From the NCBI RefSeq assembly GCF_002204795.1, contig NZ_NIXO01000017.1, positions 43,374 to 107,373 on the forward strand: DNA of 64,000 nucleotides, written 5' to 3'. Shown piece by piece: positions 55,493 to 64,000 of the stretch. The translations under genes and the position numbers were made by a program. Numbering within the stretch: the stretch's first letter is position 1; the number at the start of each line of letters is the position of its first letter. Source of the DNA: Pseudomonas sp. K2I15 (GTDB lineage: Bacteria; Pseudomonadota; Gammaproteobacteria; Pseudomonadales; Pseudomonadaceae). Under the pieces are notes generated by a model, which worked only from the letters and a program-made list of their open reading frames with translations, did not search any database and was not told the DNA's origin.

Positions 55493-55870
55493 TCAGGGCG
55501 CCGGCGCGCCCGGCACCAAGGCCGATTGCACGCAATCGAGCAGGCCCTCGGTGCTCCAAGGCTTGGGCAGGAACCGCACGGTGCCGCCCAGTTGTGAGGC
55601 CATCGCGGTGTTGCCCGAGGTCAGCACCACCGGCAGTGAAGGCCAACGATGAGCCACCACCTTGCTCAAGTCGTAGCCATTGAGCAGGCCGGGCATCTGG
55701 ATATCGCTGACAATCAGGTCCACCGGGTCACTGGCCCGCTCCAGAAAAATCATGCCCTCGTCTGCGGTGGGGAACGAGGTCACCACCGCACCGAAATCTT
55801 CCAGTACATCGACCATCAACGAGCGAATGATTTCGTCGTCTTCCAGCACCAATATCGATGGCTGAGCCAT
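55493..55870 (-). CDS. Single-domain response regulator
   Basis: A 125-aa receiver domain without output domain. It has LVLEDDEIIR, phospho-acceptor D56 in DLIVSDIQMPG, a switch threonine in VVLTSGN, and lysine in FLPKPWS. It resembles FixJ-like or hybrid-kinase receivers such as those working with HWE or hybrid kinases. It is not adjacent to a kinase on its strand; the kinase at 53856-55175 already has its own regulator. ATG 55870 is preferred. Confidence 0.88.
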   Translation of the reverse strand: MAQPSILVLEDDEIIRSLMVDVLEDFGAVVTSFPTADEGMIFLERASDPVDLIVSDIQMPGLLNGYDLSKVVAHRWPSLPVVLTSGNTAMASQLGGTVRFLPKPWSTEGLLDCVQSALVPGAPAP

Positions 55871-56079
55871 GATCACTACTCCACCATCCGGGTTAAGTAA
55901 GGTGGAGTGGGGGGCCGTTGATTAGGTTCGATTGGATGTTTTTTTTGCGATGGGTGGTCATTTGATTCGCTTTTAGTTGCCCTTGCGCAGGGCGCTTTAC
56001 TTGCGAACCGTGTAATGGATCAGCCACGATACGCCGCGCGAAAGTACTCGCGGGCACCTTAAAGACAAGGCCGTTAATC
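55871..56079. promoter_or_regulatory. Divergent promoter region
   Basis: A 209-base non-coding region separates the leftward receiver gene from the rightward Coq7-like gene. CTCCACC / GGTGGAG (55879-55909) can pair, and a T8 run follows near 55938. No promoter elements can be assigned. Confidence 0.3.
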
Positions 56080-56622
56080 GTGAACGCCCCAGCCTCCCAA
56101 TCGATCGAAAAAGACATCGGCAGCCGCATGATCAAGGTCGACCACGCCGGTGAACATGGCGCGATCTGCATCTACAGCGGCCAATTGTTCATGGCGCGGC
56201 TGGTTGCGCCAGGTCTGGTGGAGGAACTCAAAGAGTTGCGCTCCCACGAGCGCCGCCATCGCGCCGTGTTCCAGGCAGAATTGCAGCGCCGAGGCCGCCG
56301 GCGTTGCCGCAGCTACTGGTTATGCGGCTTCGGCGGCCTGGTGTTGGGGCTGATCACCGGGCTTTGCGGGCGCAAGGCGATCCTCGCCACCACCGTTGCC
56401 GTCGAAAGCGTGGTGCTTAAACACCTGGCCCATCAACTTCACGTTTTGCAGGGCAGCGACCCGCAGGCGGTGGTGGCGATTTCCTCGATCGTGGAAGAAG
56501 AGCAGCAGCACCATGACCAGTCGGCCGCGCAGATTGACCCGCGTGATCCGTGGAGCCGGGCGTTGAACCCGGTGGTGACGGCCTGGACGGAAGCGGTGAT
56601 CTGGATGGGTATGCGCTCGTGA
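56080..56622 (+). CDS. Coq7-like demethoxyubiquinone hydroxylase family protein
   Basis: A 180-aa diiron protein of the COQ7 family. It has iron ligands in VDHAGEHGA, SHERRH (ExxH), VAVESVVLKHL, and VEEEQQHHDQS (ExxH). COQ7 hydroxylates 5-demethoxyubiquinone in ubiquinone synthesis. A hydrophobic segment (GFGGLVLGLITGLCG) sits between the two motif pairs, as in the family. The GTG start at 56080 follows AAGG. It may be a paralogue of the main coq7, since it lacks a conserved neighbour here. Confidence 0.86.
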   Translation: MNAPASQSIEKDIGSRMIKVDHAGEHGAICIYSGQLFMARLVAPGLVEELKELRSHERRHRAVFQAELQRRGRRRCRSYWLCGFGGLVLGLITGLCGRKAILATTVAVESVVLKHLAHQLHVLQGSDPQAVVAISSIVEEEQQHHDQSAAQIDPRDPWSRALNPVVTAWTEAVIWMGMRS

Positions 56623-56714
56623 GTGGCCGCTGCTTCATACCGGACGCCATCCGAGTTGCTACCATGTCGTGGCATGTCATCACCTGAACCGGCACACCGG
56701 ATGGAAAGCTACCT

Positions 56715-57098
56715 ATGAAGCACGTCGTTTTACTTACGCTTGTCCTGCTTACCGGTTTCGTCAGTGCGCAGGCAATGGCGCAAGGCGACGCCGAAGCCGG
56801 TGGAAAGTTATTCAGCAAAACCTGCGGCGGTTGCCATAGCGTTGGCGAAAACGCCCGGGGCGGTTTTGGGCCGCAACTCAACGGCATCATTGGCCGCCCG
56901 GCTGGGACGACCACTGACTATCAGTATTCAGATGCGATGAAGAATTCAGGCGTGGTCTGGACGCGGGACAAACTGGCCGCCTATATCGAGGCGCCGAAAA
57001 AAGTCGTGAGCGGCACCCGCATGATTTTTTGGGGGATCAGTGACCAGGAGAAAATCGACAACTTGCTGGCGTACCTCGCGACCTTCAAGGCGCAGTGA
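56715..57098 (+). CDS. Small class I cytochrome c
   Basis: A 127-aa periplasmic monohaem cytochrome. A signal peptide ends SAQAMAQ, the haem site CGGCH is at residues 37-41, and the axial methionine is in SGTRMIFWG. The sequence around GPQLNGIIGRPAGTTTDYQY is of the mitochondrial/c2 type. It has its own ribosome site and lies 92 bases after the Coq7-like gene. It may act as a small soluble electron carrier; the partner is unknown. Confidence 0.92.
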   Translation: MKHVVLLTLVLLTGFVSAQAMAQGDAEAGGKLFSKTCGGCHSVGENARGGFGPQLNGIIGRPAGTTTDYQYSDAMKNSGVVWTRDKLAAYIEAPKKVVSGTRMIFWGISDQEKIDNLLAYLATFKAQ

Positions 57099-57137
57099 TT
57101 GACGCGTGCTTAGGGCCGCGGCGTAAATGCCATGCCC

Positions 57138-57170
57138 CCTGTGGCGAGAGAGCAGCTCCCTTGCCACAGG
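57138..57170. repeat. Single inverted REP-like repeat
   Basis: CCTGTGGC and GCCACAGG bracket GAGAGAGCAGCTCCCTT, a degraded copy of the GTGGCGAGGG-type repeat seen at 7045-7177. It lies between the convergent cytochrome c and sulfatase genes and may act as a terminator. Confidence 0.6.
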
Positions 57171-57204
57171 TTAAGCGTTTCTTACGGTAGACCGCGCAGA
57201 GCCT

Positions 57205-59226
57205 TCAACGCACATTCCTGAACAACATCAACCGCGCACTTTCATGCAGGCCCCGAGTCAGCCCCTGCAACCGCTGAAACTCCTCGGGGTACTGCTGAGC
57301 TACATCGTCCCTCGGCGTTTGCGACGCCAGGTCATGCAACGTTGGCGAGCTTCCGTCGTGCTCCATCTGCAGCAAAAAGTCTTTGGTCACCCCACCAATC
57401 AACGGGAACGTACCCTCGCGCAATACCAGCGGCACCACGCGCTCACCTTCCGGCGCAGGCTGCTGGATATCCCGGCCCATCGCGCCATTGCGAAACGGAA
57501 TGCCCGCCATGCCGGCCACGGTCGGCAGCAAGTCTGCCAGGCCGACGGCTTCTTCGATCACCCTGGGTTGCAGCCCGGGTGCGTGGATCATCATCGGCAC
57601 GTTGTTGCTTTCCAATCCAAGCTGCTCGAACGCCGGCGCCATGTGCGGGATCTGGCTGATGCGGGTGTTGTGGTCGCCGAAGAACACGAAGATGGTGTTG
57701 TCGTAGTAACCGCCGGCCTTGGCGATTTCCATCAGGCGGCCGATGTTGAAGTCCAACAGGCGCACGGCGTTGTATTGTTCGACGCTGCGACTGCCTGCGG
57801 CCTGGACTTGCTCCACGGTCAGGTCATGCACCACGAAGCCGTCGTTGCTCTTGGGGATGGTGAACGGGCGGTGGTTGCCGGAGGTTTGCAGGTAGGCAAA
57901 GAACGGTTGGTCCTTGGGGATGGCACGCAGCAGTTCGTCGCCTTCCTTGAACAGGTCCAGGTCAGAAACGCCCCACACATCCACGCGCGGCGAGCGCCAG
58001 TGGCTTTCGTCATACAGTTTCACGCCGTCGATGCTCTGGCGGATCAGGGCGTTGATGTTCGCCCAGCCGGCATTGCCGCCGATCATGTAGAGCTTCTGAT
58101 AGTCCTCGAAAGAGTTGATCAGCGTGTGTTGCCGGGTGATCAGCGGGTTGCGGGTGGCGGTCTCCTGGCGAGTGACATCGGGCACGCCGGTGATGCTCGC
58201 CCACACGGTCTTGGCGGTGCCGGTGACGGGCACGTAGAAGTGTTTGAAGAACCAGCTTTCTTTCGCCAGTTTGTCGAGGTTCGGCGTGGGGTTCAGCGGG
58301 TTGCCGTAGGCGCCCACGGCGCTGGTGCCAAGGGACTCGAGCATCACGAAAATCACGTTCGGCGGGCGCTCGCCTCTAAGCCGATAAGGCTGCACGGCTT
58401 GTTCGCGGGCGAAGCTCAATTGCTCGGGATCGGGTTGGCTGACGCCCAGGTAATTAGCGACTTGCGGGTAATGCTCGCGCACCCGCGCCTCATCGTATTG
58501 CGACTGGCCGACCTTGAGGGTGTCGTACAAAAACAGCACCGGGTTGAGGCCCACGGCGGCGATCTGGTTGTTGCCGGAAAAGAACGCGTCGCTCCAGCGC
58601 AACGGCACCGGGTTTTCGAGATTGAGGTTGGCTACGCGGCCGAGCAGGGCCAGCAGGACGGCGATCACACCGACGGTGGCCACGGATGCAATGGCCAACT
58701 TGCCGATGGGTTTGTGTTCGCCATCCAGGGTGATGCGTTCAAGGCGAACCAGGGCGTAGGTCCACAGGCTGACTGCTGTAAGCCAACTCAAGGTTATCCA
58801 AAGCACCGGGTAGGTTTCCCACACCATCTGTTGGGAAATCTGCGCGTCTTCCAGGTAACGCAACACCGTGGCGTTGATGCGCACACCGAGGTAGGCGTAG
58901 TGGCCAAAATCGATGATGTACACCAGCCCGACGATGCCCAGCGCCAGCAGCAGATAACCCCGTGCCAGCCAGCGCAAGGCGGGCACGGTCAGCAGGTTCC
59001 AGCGCGGCAGCCAGGCGAGCAGGGCCAGCGGCAACAGGATCAGCACCGCCAGGCGCAGGTCGAAACGCAGGCCGATGCCGAGGGTTTCCAGCAATGCGGC
59101 TTCCCTGAGATCAACCCCGGAAAACCCCAGTACAAACACCAGCCGCAGTGCCGCCAGCAACGCAAATACCAAACCGATCGCGCCCACGCCGTAGCGCAGG
59201 CGGCGCGATTGCAACCATCCCATCAT
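57205..59226 (-). CDS. LTA-synthase-type sulfatase/alkaline phosphatase-superfamily membrane enzyme
   Basis: A 673-aa protein with five N-terminal membrane helices and a large periplasmic sulfatase-fold domain. Motifs are NVIFVMLESLGTSAVGAYG (metal site), FYVPVTGTAKTVWASITGVP (nucleophile threonine), FAYLQTSGNHRPFTIP and FVFFGDHNTRI. The family moves phosphoglycerol or phosphoethanolamine onto envelope glycans or lipids. ATG 59226 overlaps the upstream stop (ATGA); the open frame continues upstream out of phase with real genes. It is the last gene of a three-gene operon. Confidence 0.86.
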   Translation of the reverse strand: MMGWLQSRRLRYGVGAIGLVFALLAALRLVFVLGFSGVDLREAALLETLGIGLRFDLRLAVLILLPLALLAWLPRWNLLTVPALRWLARGYLLLALGIVGLVYIIDFGHYAYLGVRINATVLRYLEDAQISQQMVWETYPVLWITLSWLTAVSLWTYALVRLERITLDGEHKPIGKLAIASVATVGVIAVLLALLGRVANLNLENPVPLRWSDAFFSGNNQIAAVGLNPVLFLYDTLKVGQSQYDEARVREHYPQVANYLGVSQPDPEQLSFAREQAVQPYRLRGERPPNVIFVMLESLGTSAVGAYGNPLNPTPNLDKLAKESWFFKHFYVPVTGTAKTVWASITGVPDVTRQETATRNPLITRQHTLINSFEDYQKLYMIGGNAGWANINALIRQSIDGVKLYDESHWRSPRVDVWGVSDLDLFKEGDELLRAIPKDQPFFAYLQTSGNHRPFTIPKSNDGFVVHDLTVEQVQAAGSRSVEQYNAVRLLDFNIGRLMEIAKAGGYYDNTIFVFFGDHNTRISQIPHMAPAFEQLGLESNNVPMMIHAPGLQPRVIEEAVGLADLLPTVAGMAGIPFRNGAMGRDIQQPAPEGERVVPLVLREGTFPLIGGVTKDFLLQMEHDGSSPTLHDLASQTPRDDVAQQYPEEFQRLQGLTRGLHESARLMLFRNVR

Positions 59227-59822
59227 TGACCTCTGTGCAGTTTTAAAAGAGGGCGCCAGGCAGCCATCGCCAGCATCCACAACCCGGCCACCAGGCAGTA
59301 GCCCGTCAGCAGTGGGTCGATCAGATAGTCCCAGTAGTTTTCCGAGGCCTTGAGCCGCAGCGCAAACGCCAAGGTACCCGCCGCGAGCATCCACACCGCC
59401 AACGTATTACGCAGCCAGAGCATCAACAGCGCCGCCATGCCTATCAGCACAATCATTGGCCGAGGGTTGAAACCCCAGCGGTAGGGGTCGAAGTAAGTCA
59501 GGCCCATCGTCGCCGGGTACAGCACCAGGCTCAGGGCGCCAAACAGCAGCAACACCTGGAGCTTTTGCGGGTGCTTGAGCGGCTGCACCACGCCCAATCG
59601 GCACAGGCTGACCCACGCCAACAACACCAGGGTGCTGATGGCCAGGTCATCGGTGAAGCTGCGCACGTAGGCCGCCAACGGCAGCTCGTTGACCGGGATA
59701 AAACTCACCACCACCAACACCGGCAGCAGCCACGGCCGCCAGGGCGCTGTCACGCGCAACAGGCTGAGCAGCACAAAACCCAACAGCACAAAACTCAAAT
59801 GCGCTTGCCACACAGAAACCAT
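59223..59822 (-). CDS. Polytopic membrane protein, unknown
   Basis: A 199-aa protein with about six membrane helices (LSFVLLGFVLLSLLRVTA, LLPVLVVVSFIPVNELPLAA, VLLLFGALSLVLYPATMGLT and others). I do not recognise a family with confidence. GLTYFDPYRWGFNPRPMIVL and ASENYWDYLIDPLLTGYCL stand out as conserved-looking loops. It overlaps the sialidase-like gene upstream (TGATG) and the sulfatase gene downstream (ATGA), so it must work with them in envelope modification. Confidence 0.75.
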   Translation of the reverse strand: MVSVWQAHLSFVLLGFVLLSLLRVTAPWRPWLLPVLVVVSFIPVNELPLAAYVRSFTDDLAISTLVLLAWVSLCRLGVVQPLKHPQKLQVLLLFGALSLVLYPATMGLTYFDPYRWGFNPRPMIVLIGMAALLMLWLRNTLAVWMLAAGTLAFALRLKASENYWDYLIDPLLTGYCLVAGLWMLAMAAWRPLLKLHRGQ

Positions 59823-61090
59823 CACAGGCGCTCCGACAGCCAGGCTTCGTTGAAGCTGACGTGTTTGATAAAGGTGTTATTCCACGAGTACACCAAGTGG
59901 TACATGCCGTCCGGGCTGCGGCTGAAGTACGGGTACTCGTATTCGAAATCGCAGCCACGGGGTTTGCACACTCGGTAATCCAGGTTGCTGAGGAAGCGTT
60001 GCTCCAGCGGCAGGCGCAGGGCACCGCTGGATTCGCGGAAGCCTTCGCCGATGATTTCCTTGTAGGCCTCGGGGGAGAACGGTTGGCCCAAAGGGTCGGG
60101 GGATTGGTCCAGCTCTACCACGGTGCGCCACTGGTTAAGCTTGGCATCGGTGCCGTACAGGCTGAGCTTGAAGCGGCCGTCTTGCAGGTCGTTGAGGGCC
60201 ACCAGCAAGCCGTCGCCTTCGGTGCTGACGGCCGCCAGCGAGGAGTTGGGGTTGGACGGCTCCAGCGGGTAAGGCTCGCTCCAGGTTTGGCCGGCGTCTT
60301 CGGTACGGCTGGCGAGCACCCGGTGATGGGTTTCGCCGGCGTAACGCAGCATGGCGATGGCGCGCTGGCCGTCCTGCGGAACGATGGTCGGTTGCAGCGA
60401 ATTCTTCCCACGGCTGATACGGAATTTGTCGACCACTGCACCGTCGGCGCTCAAGTACAGGTACTCGGCGAACTTGCCCATGAACTCGTGGTACACCGGC
60501 AGGCCGATGGAACCGTCGGCATGGAACACCGGCGCGGCGCGTACCAGCGTGCTGATGTTGAAGAACGGTGAAGTCACCAGTTGCCGAGGTGCTGACCAGT
60601 TCGTCCCCAGGTCGTCCGAGACCATCACATTGATTGCGCTGGTGGCCCAGCCGCCCACCGACACCGAAACGTAAAACATCCACAGGCGATTGTCCGGCGC
60701 CAGGGCGATCACCGGGTTGCCCAGTTTGCGGATGTAACGGTGGGTGCCGTCGCGGGTGCTTTCACGGGTGGCGAGTACTTGCTCTGGGCCCCATTCGGCG
60801 CTTTTGGCGTCAAAGCGCGCGGTGCGCACCTGCACGTCGGCGGCGCCTTCGCGGGAACCGGCAAACCATACGGCCATCAGGTCGCCGCCGGGCAGGGCGG
60901 TGACCGAGGAGGAATGCACAAAGTCATTGAGCTGCGAAGAGACAAAGCGGCTGCTGTATTGCGGGGCAGCCGCTGTTGGCGAGGTGTCCTTGGGGCCTTG
61001 AGCAAACGGCGCCAACACGTGGGGCGGATGGCTTTGCCAGGCGGCAGCAAACACCAGTAGCAGACTGCAGATCATTAAAAACGGGCGCAT
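59822..61090 (-). CDS. Sialidase-like BNR-repeat protein, exported
   Basis: A 422-aa protein with an N-terminal hydrophobic leader (FLMICSLLLVFAAAWQS) and a six-bladed-propeller neuraminidase-like domain. It has Asp-box-like repeats (SDDLGTNWSAP, EDAGQTWSEP) and FAGSREGAADVQVRTARFD with a triad-type arginine. It resembles exo-alpha-sialidases (GH33), but the true substrate is open. It is the first gene of the operon with a membrane protein and an LTA-synthase-like transferase, pointing to trimming and decoration of a surface glycan. Confidence 0.82.
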   Translation of the reverse strand: MRPFLMICSLLLVFAAAWQSHPPHVLAPFAQGPKDTSPTAAAPQYSSRFVSSQLNDFVHSSSVTALPGGDLMAVWFAGSREGAADVQVRTARFDAKSAEWGPEQVLATRESTRDGTHRYIRKLGNPVIALAPDNRLWMFYVSVSVGGWATSAINVMVSDDLGTNWSAPRQLVTSPFFNISTLVRAAPVFHADGSIGLPVYHEFMGKFAEYLYLSADGAVVDKFRISRGKNSLQPTIVPQDGQRAIAMLRYAGETHHRVLASRTEDAGQTWSEPYPLEPSNPNSSLAAVSTEGDGLLVALNDLQDGRFKLSLYGTDAKLNQWRTVVELDQSPDPLGQPFSPEAYKEIIGEGFRESSGALRLPLEQRFLSNLDYRVCKPRGCDFEYEYPYFSRSPDGMYHLVYSWNNTFIKHVSFNEAWLSERL

Positions 61091-61113
61091 AGAGAACCTG
61101 TCGAGAAAAAGGA

Positions 61114-61659
61114 TTACTGCGCACGGTCATCCGGCAGGCGCCTCCTGCGGCCGGTGAGCATGGATAACGGCAGGTTGTCCCGCACCTGGATACTTTCAAA
61201 CAACGCCGCCAGCACATGCACGCCTACCAGACCCGCCAGCACATTGGCGGCGGTTTCGTGCAACAGCAGCGGCCAATCGGCGCCCCACAAGGCGTCGACT
61301 TCCTGCATCAAAAAGCCACTGACGCCGAGGGTCAGCAGCGCCAGCAACATCAACATCATCACCAGCGCGCCGATGGGCGAATGGCCCAGGCGGTGCAGCG
61401 GTCGGCGGTTGAGCAGTGAACGCGCATGGCCCTTGAGCCGTTCCAGCGTCGGCCAAAAATCTGCCCAGCGTGCGCTGCGCGGTCCGACAAATCCCCACAC
61501 CAACCGCACCAGCAACCAGGCCATGGCGTAATAGCCCAGCCATACATGCCAGTCGTCGCCTGCTTCGTTGAAGAAGTAATTGGCCACAAAGACGCCGGCG
61601 ATGGAGAGGTGAAACACCCTCACCACCGGGTCCCAGAGGCGCAGGGAGGTTGCTGGCAT
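61114..61659 (-). CDS. Cytochrome b561-family membrane protein
   Basis: A 181-aa four-helix membrane cytochrome b. It has haem-ligand histidines in RVFHLSIAGVF, DDWHVWLGYYAM, LLLHETAANVL and LVGVHVLAAL. It resembles Ni/Fe-hydrogenase-type or prokaryotic b561 electron carriers. It overlaps the PepSY gene upstream by one base, so the two are co-translated. The pair, divergent from a QseBC-like two-component system, is a common pseudomonad arrangement. Confidence 0.9.
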   Translation of the reverse strand: MPATSLRLWDPVVRVFHLSIAGVFVANYFFNEAGDDWHVWLGYYAMAWLLVRLVWGFVGPRSARWADFWPTLERLKGHARSLLNRRPLHRLGHSPIGALVMMLMLLALLTLGVSGFLMQEVDALWGADWPLLLHETAANVLAGLVGVHVLAALFESIQVRDNLPLSMLTGRRRRLPDDRAQ

Positions 61660-61925
61660 CAGCCCTTGATCTCAGTCTTTACGGCCTTGCCGGTGACTGG
61701 ATCGTGGTAGATCTCGACCTTGCGCTTGTCCTTGTCAAAGCCGTAGATTTCGTAGCAGTTGCCATCGGTGACCTTGAACTTGCTGATCTCGTAGCCCTGG
61801 GCTTTGAGTTGCTCCTGAAAAACTTTCTGGTCCTGCCATTGCGAGCGCTCGGCAGTGGTGCATTGCGGGCCGGCAATGGCCAGGGGGCTGGCGATAATCA
61901 GCGACAGCAAGAGAATTTTACGCAT
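61659..61925 (-). CDS. PepSY-domain periplasmic protein
   Basis: An 88-aa exported protein with a leader ending ASPLAIAGP and a PepSY fold: FQEQLKAQGYEISKFKVTDG, then NCYEIYGFDKDKRKVEIYHD. ATG 61925 (MRKILLLSLIIASPL) is preferred over an upstream open extension. It has two cysteines (CTTAE, GNCYE) that may form a disulfide. It is divergent from the QseB-like regulator (147 bases), a common target arrangement, and coupled to the b561 gene. Confidence 0.9.
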   Translation of the reverse strand: MRKILLLSLIIASPLAIAGPQCTTAERSQWQDQKVFQEQLKAQGYEISKFKVTDGNCYEIYGFDKDKRKVEIYHDPVTGKAVKTEIKG

Positions 61926-62072
61926 GGAAACGCTCTCAGCAGATGTGGGAGATTTCACTGTGCAAAACCAACCTTAGCGAAAGCTTAGTTGGCAACGGCC
62001 CGTAACATCTTTCTCGAAATAGTCCAGGCTGTTACACGGCATCATGCCGCCGTTTCCTACAGAGAATCAGCT

Positions 62073-62735
62073 ATGCGTCTGCTCCTAGTCGAAGATGATC
62101 GTGCCCTGGCCCAAGGGATCCGCGTGGCCTTGGGCGCCGAAGGCTACACCCTGGACTGGTTGCGGGATGGCGTCAGCGCCTTGCACGCGTTGCGCACCGA
62201 AAGCTTCGACCTGCTGCTGCTCGACCTCGGCCTGCCGCGCCTCGACGGTCTGACACTGCTGCAAACCCTGCGCGCCGAGCAATACGACCTGCCGGTGCTG
62301 ATCCTCACCGCCCGCGACGGCACTGCCGAACGCATCGCCGGCCTGGATGCCGGCGCCGATGACTACCTGGTCAAACCCTTCGACGTCGAAGAATTCAAGG
62401 CCCGCGTGCGCGCCCTGTTGCGCCGCAGCCAGGGCCGCGCGCAGCCATTGCTGGAACATGCGGGCGTGAGCCTGGACCCGGCGACCCAACAGGTCAGCTA
62501 TCAGGGCCAGGACATCGTGGTCACGCCGATGGAATACCAATTGCTCCATCAACTGATGGTGCGCCCCGGCAAAGTCGTCACCCGCGAACGCCTGTCCCGC
62601 GCACTTTACGGCTGGCAGGACCGCGTCGAAAGCAACACCCTAGAAGTACTTATCCACAACCTGCGCAAAAAACTCTCCACCGAACTGATTCGCACCGTGC
62701 GTGGCGTGGGCTACGTGGTGGAACTCAAGCCATGA
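62073..62735 (+). CDS. OmpR-family response regulator, QseB/PmrA-like
   Basis: A 220-aa response regulator. It has acidic residues VEDDRALAQ, phosphorylated D51 in LLLLDLGLPRLDG, threonine in ILTARDG, lysine in YLVKPFDVEEF, and a C-terminal winged helix with TLEVLIHNLRKKL and RTVRGVGYVVE. ATG 62073 gives the standard MRLLLVEDD start; the open frame extends upstream. It overlaps its kinase gene by 4 bases. Its divergent neighbours PepSY and b561 are probable targets. Confidence 0.93.
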   Translation: MRLLLVEDDRALAQGIRVALGAEGYTLDWLRDGVSALHALRTESFDLLLLDLGLPRLDGLTLLQTLRAEQYDLPVLILTARDGTAERIAGLDAGADDYLVKPFDVEEFKARVRALLRRSQGRAQPLLEHAGVSLDPATQQVSYQGQDIVVTPMEYQLLHQLMVRPGKVVTRERLSRALYGWQDRVESNTLEVLIHNLRKKLSTELIRTVRGVGYVVELKP

Positions 62736-64000
62736 ACTCGGTCCGCGCGCGCATCCTCATTCCGGTACTGGTGCTTATCCTGCTGGGTGATGGCCTGATC
62801 AGTTGGCTCGTGCTGCGGGACAGCCACCACGAAATCGAAGAAGTCTACGACGCCCAACTCGCCCAAGGTGCCCGTTTACTGCAAGGCGTACTGCGCCAGC
62901 GCGACCCCGGCGATGCCGACTGGGACCGCCTCTACCAAGCCTTCGACCAAGCCATGAGCCGTGTCGGCGAAGACGGCGCCGCACACCCTTATGAGACCCG
63001 CCTGACCTTCCAGGTATGGCGCACCGACGGCCAACTGCTGGTGCGCTCCACCGATGCACCGGTCCTCAACACACCGCCCACCACACTCGGGCCCCACGAC
63101 CTGATGGAAAACGGCAACGACTGGTGCGCGTACATGCTCGCTGACATGCAACAAGGCCTGCTGATCTGGGTAGGCGAGCGCGACGACATTCGCCAGGACG
63201 TGATCCAGCGCATCATCCGCCACACCCTCTGGCCCATTCTGATTGGCGTACCGCTGCTGGCGTTGTTGATCTGGCTGACCATCGGCTGGGGCCTCAAACC
63301 CTTGCGCGCCATGGCTCAGGCAATACGCGGGCGCAATAGCGAGACGCTGCGACCGCTGCAACTTGAACCATTGCCGGCGGACCTGGAGCCGATGCAAACC
63401 GCACTGAACCGCTTGCTGGTACAGGTGGATGACCTGCTGGAGCGCGAGCGACGGTTTATTGCGGATGCAGCGCACGAACTGCGCACGCCGTTGGCGATAT
63501 TGCGCATTCATGCGCAGAACGCCCAGGGTGCGGGGACCGAGGCAGAGCGGCGAGAGGCGCTGGACTTTCTGGTAAATGGCGTGGACCGGGCGACGCGCGT
63601 TGGCAGCCAACTGCTGACCATGGCGCGGATTGAGCCGCAGATGAACAACACCGTTCGCGTGCGTGTGCCGTTGACGGAGCTGGTGCGCGAAGAGCTTGCG
63701 GAGCTGACGCCCCTGGCGATGGAGAAAGGCGTTGAGCTGGTGCTGGAAGGGGATGAGGAATGCTGGATTGAAACGGACCCGATAGCGTTGGCGATTGCGC
63801 TGCAGAACCTGGTGACCAATGCGCTGAATTTCTCGCCGGCGGGGAGTGAGGTGCGGGTAGTGGTGCGGGGGACAGATTCGGGAGTGGTGCAGCTGTGTGT
63901 GGAGGATGCGGGGCCGGGGATTGATGAGGGGGAGATTGGGCGGTTGTTCGAGCGGTTTTATAGCCGCGGGAATGCAAATGGGGCGGGGTTGGGGCTGGCG
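62732..64000 (+). CDS. QseC-like sensor histidine kinase (3' end outside window)
   Basis: The first 423 codons of a membrane histidine kinase, open to the last base of the window. It begins MNSVRARILIPVLVLILLGD with a membrane helix, has a periplasmic domain, a second helix (LWPILIGVPLLALLIWLTIG), a HAMP-like linker, and the H-box ADAAHELRTPLAILR. The ATPase domain has NLVTNALNFS, DAGPGID and the start of the G2 box (GAGLGLA). About 20-30 residues are missing. It is the partner of the QseB-like regulator. Confidence 0.93.
   Translation, partial: MNSVRARILIPVLVLILLGDGLISWLVLRDSHHEIEEVYDAQLAQGARLLQGVLRQRDPGDADWDRLYQAFDQAMSRVGEDGAAHPYETRLTFQVWRTDGQLLVRSTDAPVLNTPPTTLGPHDLMENGNDWCAYMLADMQQGLLIWVGERDDIRQDVIQRIIRHTLWPILIGVPLLALLIWLTIGWGLKPLRAMAQAIRGRNSETLRPLQLEPLPADLEPMQTALNRLLVQVDDLLERERRFIADAAHELRTPLAILRIHAQNAQGAGTEAERREALDFLVNGVDRATRVGSQLLTMARIEPQMNNTVRVRVPLTELVREELAELTPLAMEKGVELVLEGDEECWIETDPIALAIALQNLVTNALNFSPAGSEVRVVVRGTDSGVVQLCVEDAGPGIDEGEIGRLFERFYSRGNANGAGLGLA

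Noticed and set aside
57244..59229. A 661-codon plus-strand open frame opposite the LTA-synthase-like gene
   Set aside because: This is the complement of a real gene with clear catalytic motifs; the frame is open through GC bias only.
1..64000. CRISPR arrays, tRNA/rRNA genes, insertion sequences, prophage genes
   Set aside because: I looked for regularly spaced repeats, conserved RNA gene sequence, transposases and phage structural genes and saw none; repeats present are REP/REPIN elements.

Overview
The window is chromosomal DNA from a Pseudomonas of the fluorescens group. This is inferred from high GC, REPIN-type repeats built on the fluorescens-group palindromic repeat, and the conserved block lepA-lepB-rnc-era-recO-pdxJ followed by tadA, cmoBA, a chagasin-type inhibitor and a second Lon. 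No rRNA, tRNA, CRISPR array, prophage or IS element was seen.

Layout. (1) 275-16302 is mostly core: lptF-lptG, then lepA, lepB, rnc, era, recO, pdxJ, a Tat-exported multicopper oxidase (cumA-like) with tadA, cmoB-cmoA, a YhhN-family protein, the I42 inhibitor and the AsrA-type Lon. (2) 16524-25641 is a catabolic-looking island. A tandem-HTH GntR regulator faces an amidase, a PgdA/cyclic-imidase-like deacetylase, an MFS transporter, two SDRs, a small Cys-rich-start protein, a CobW GTPase and a leaderless solute-binding protein. (3) 25792-37541 holds a membrane EAL phosphodiesterase, the glucose-oxidation pair gcd/oprB, a small two-gene module, a class III aminotransferase, a LysR regulator, an orphan amino-acid binding protein and a diguanylate cyclase.

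(4) 37759-51522 is the most unusual region. A leftward set encodes an MFS exporter, an AurF-type diiron oxygenase with both complete metal motifs, a coupled flavin/[2Fe-2S] reductase, a glutamine amidotransferase and an ABM-domain protein. A rightward set encodes an SHMT paralogue that has lost the PLP lysine and the catalytic glutamate, a 53-aa small ORF, then a frameshifted serC-like gene, benE, a long YggS-like protein, an argD-like aminotransferase and an intact glyA. A MocR regulator lies in the middle, and a shared AAGTGGTCTGG-like sequence recurs at its candidate promoters. My reading is an uncharacterised, PLP-rich, N-oxygenation pathway under MocR control; its product is unknown.

(5) 51611-64000 carries two short Gly-rich peptides flanking an MlaA-like lipoprotein and an OmpR/histidine kinase pair, a single-domain response regulator, a Coq7-like protein, a cytochrome c, an LTA-synthase/sialidase-like envelope operon, PepSY plus cytochrome b561, and a QseBC-type two-component system whose kinase runs off the end.
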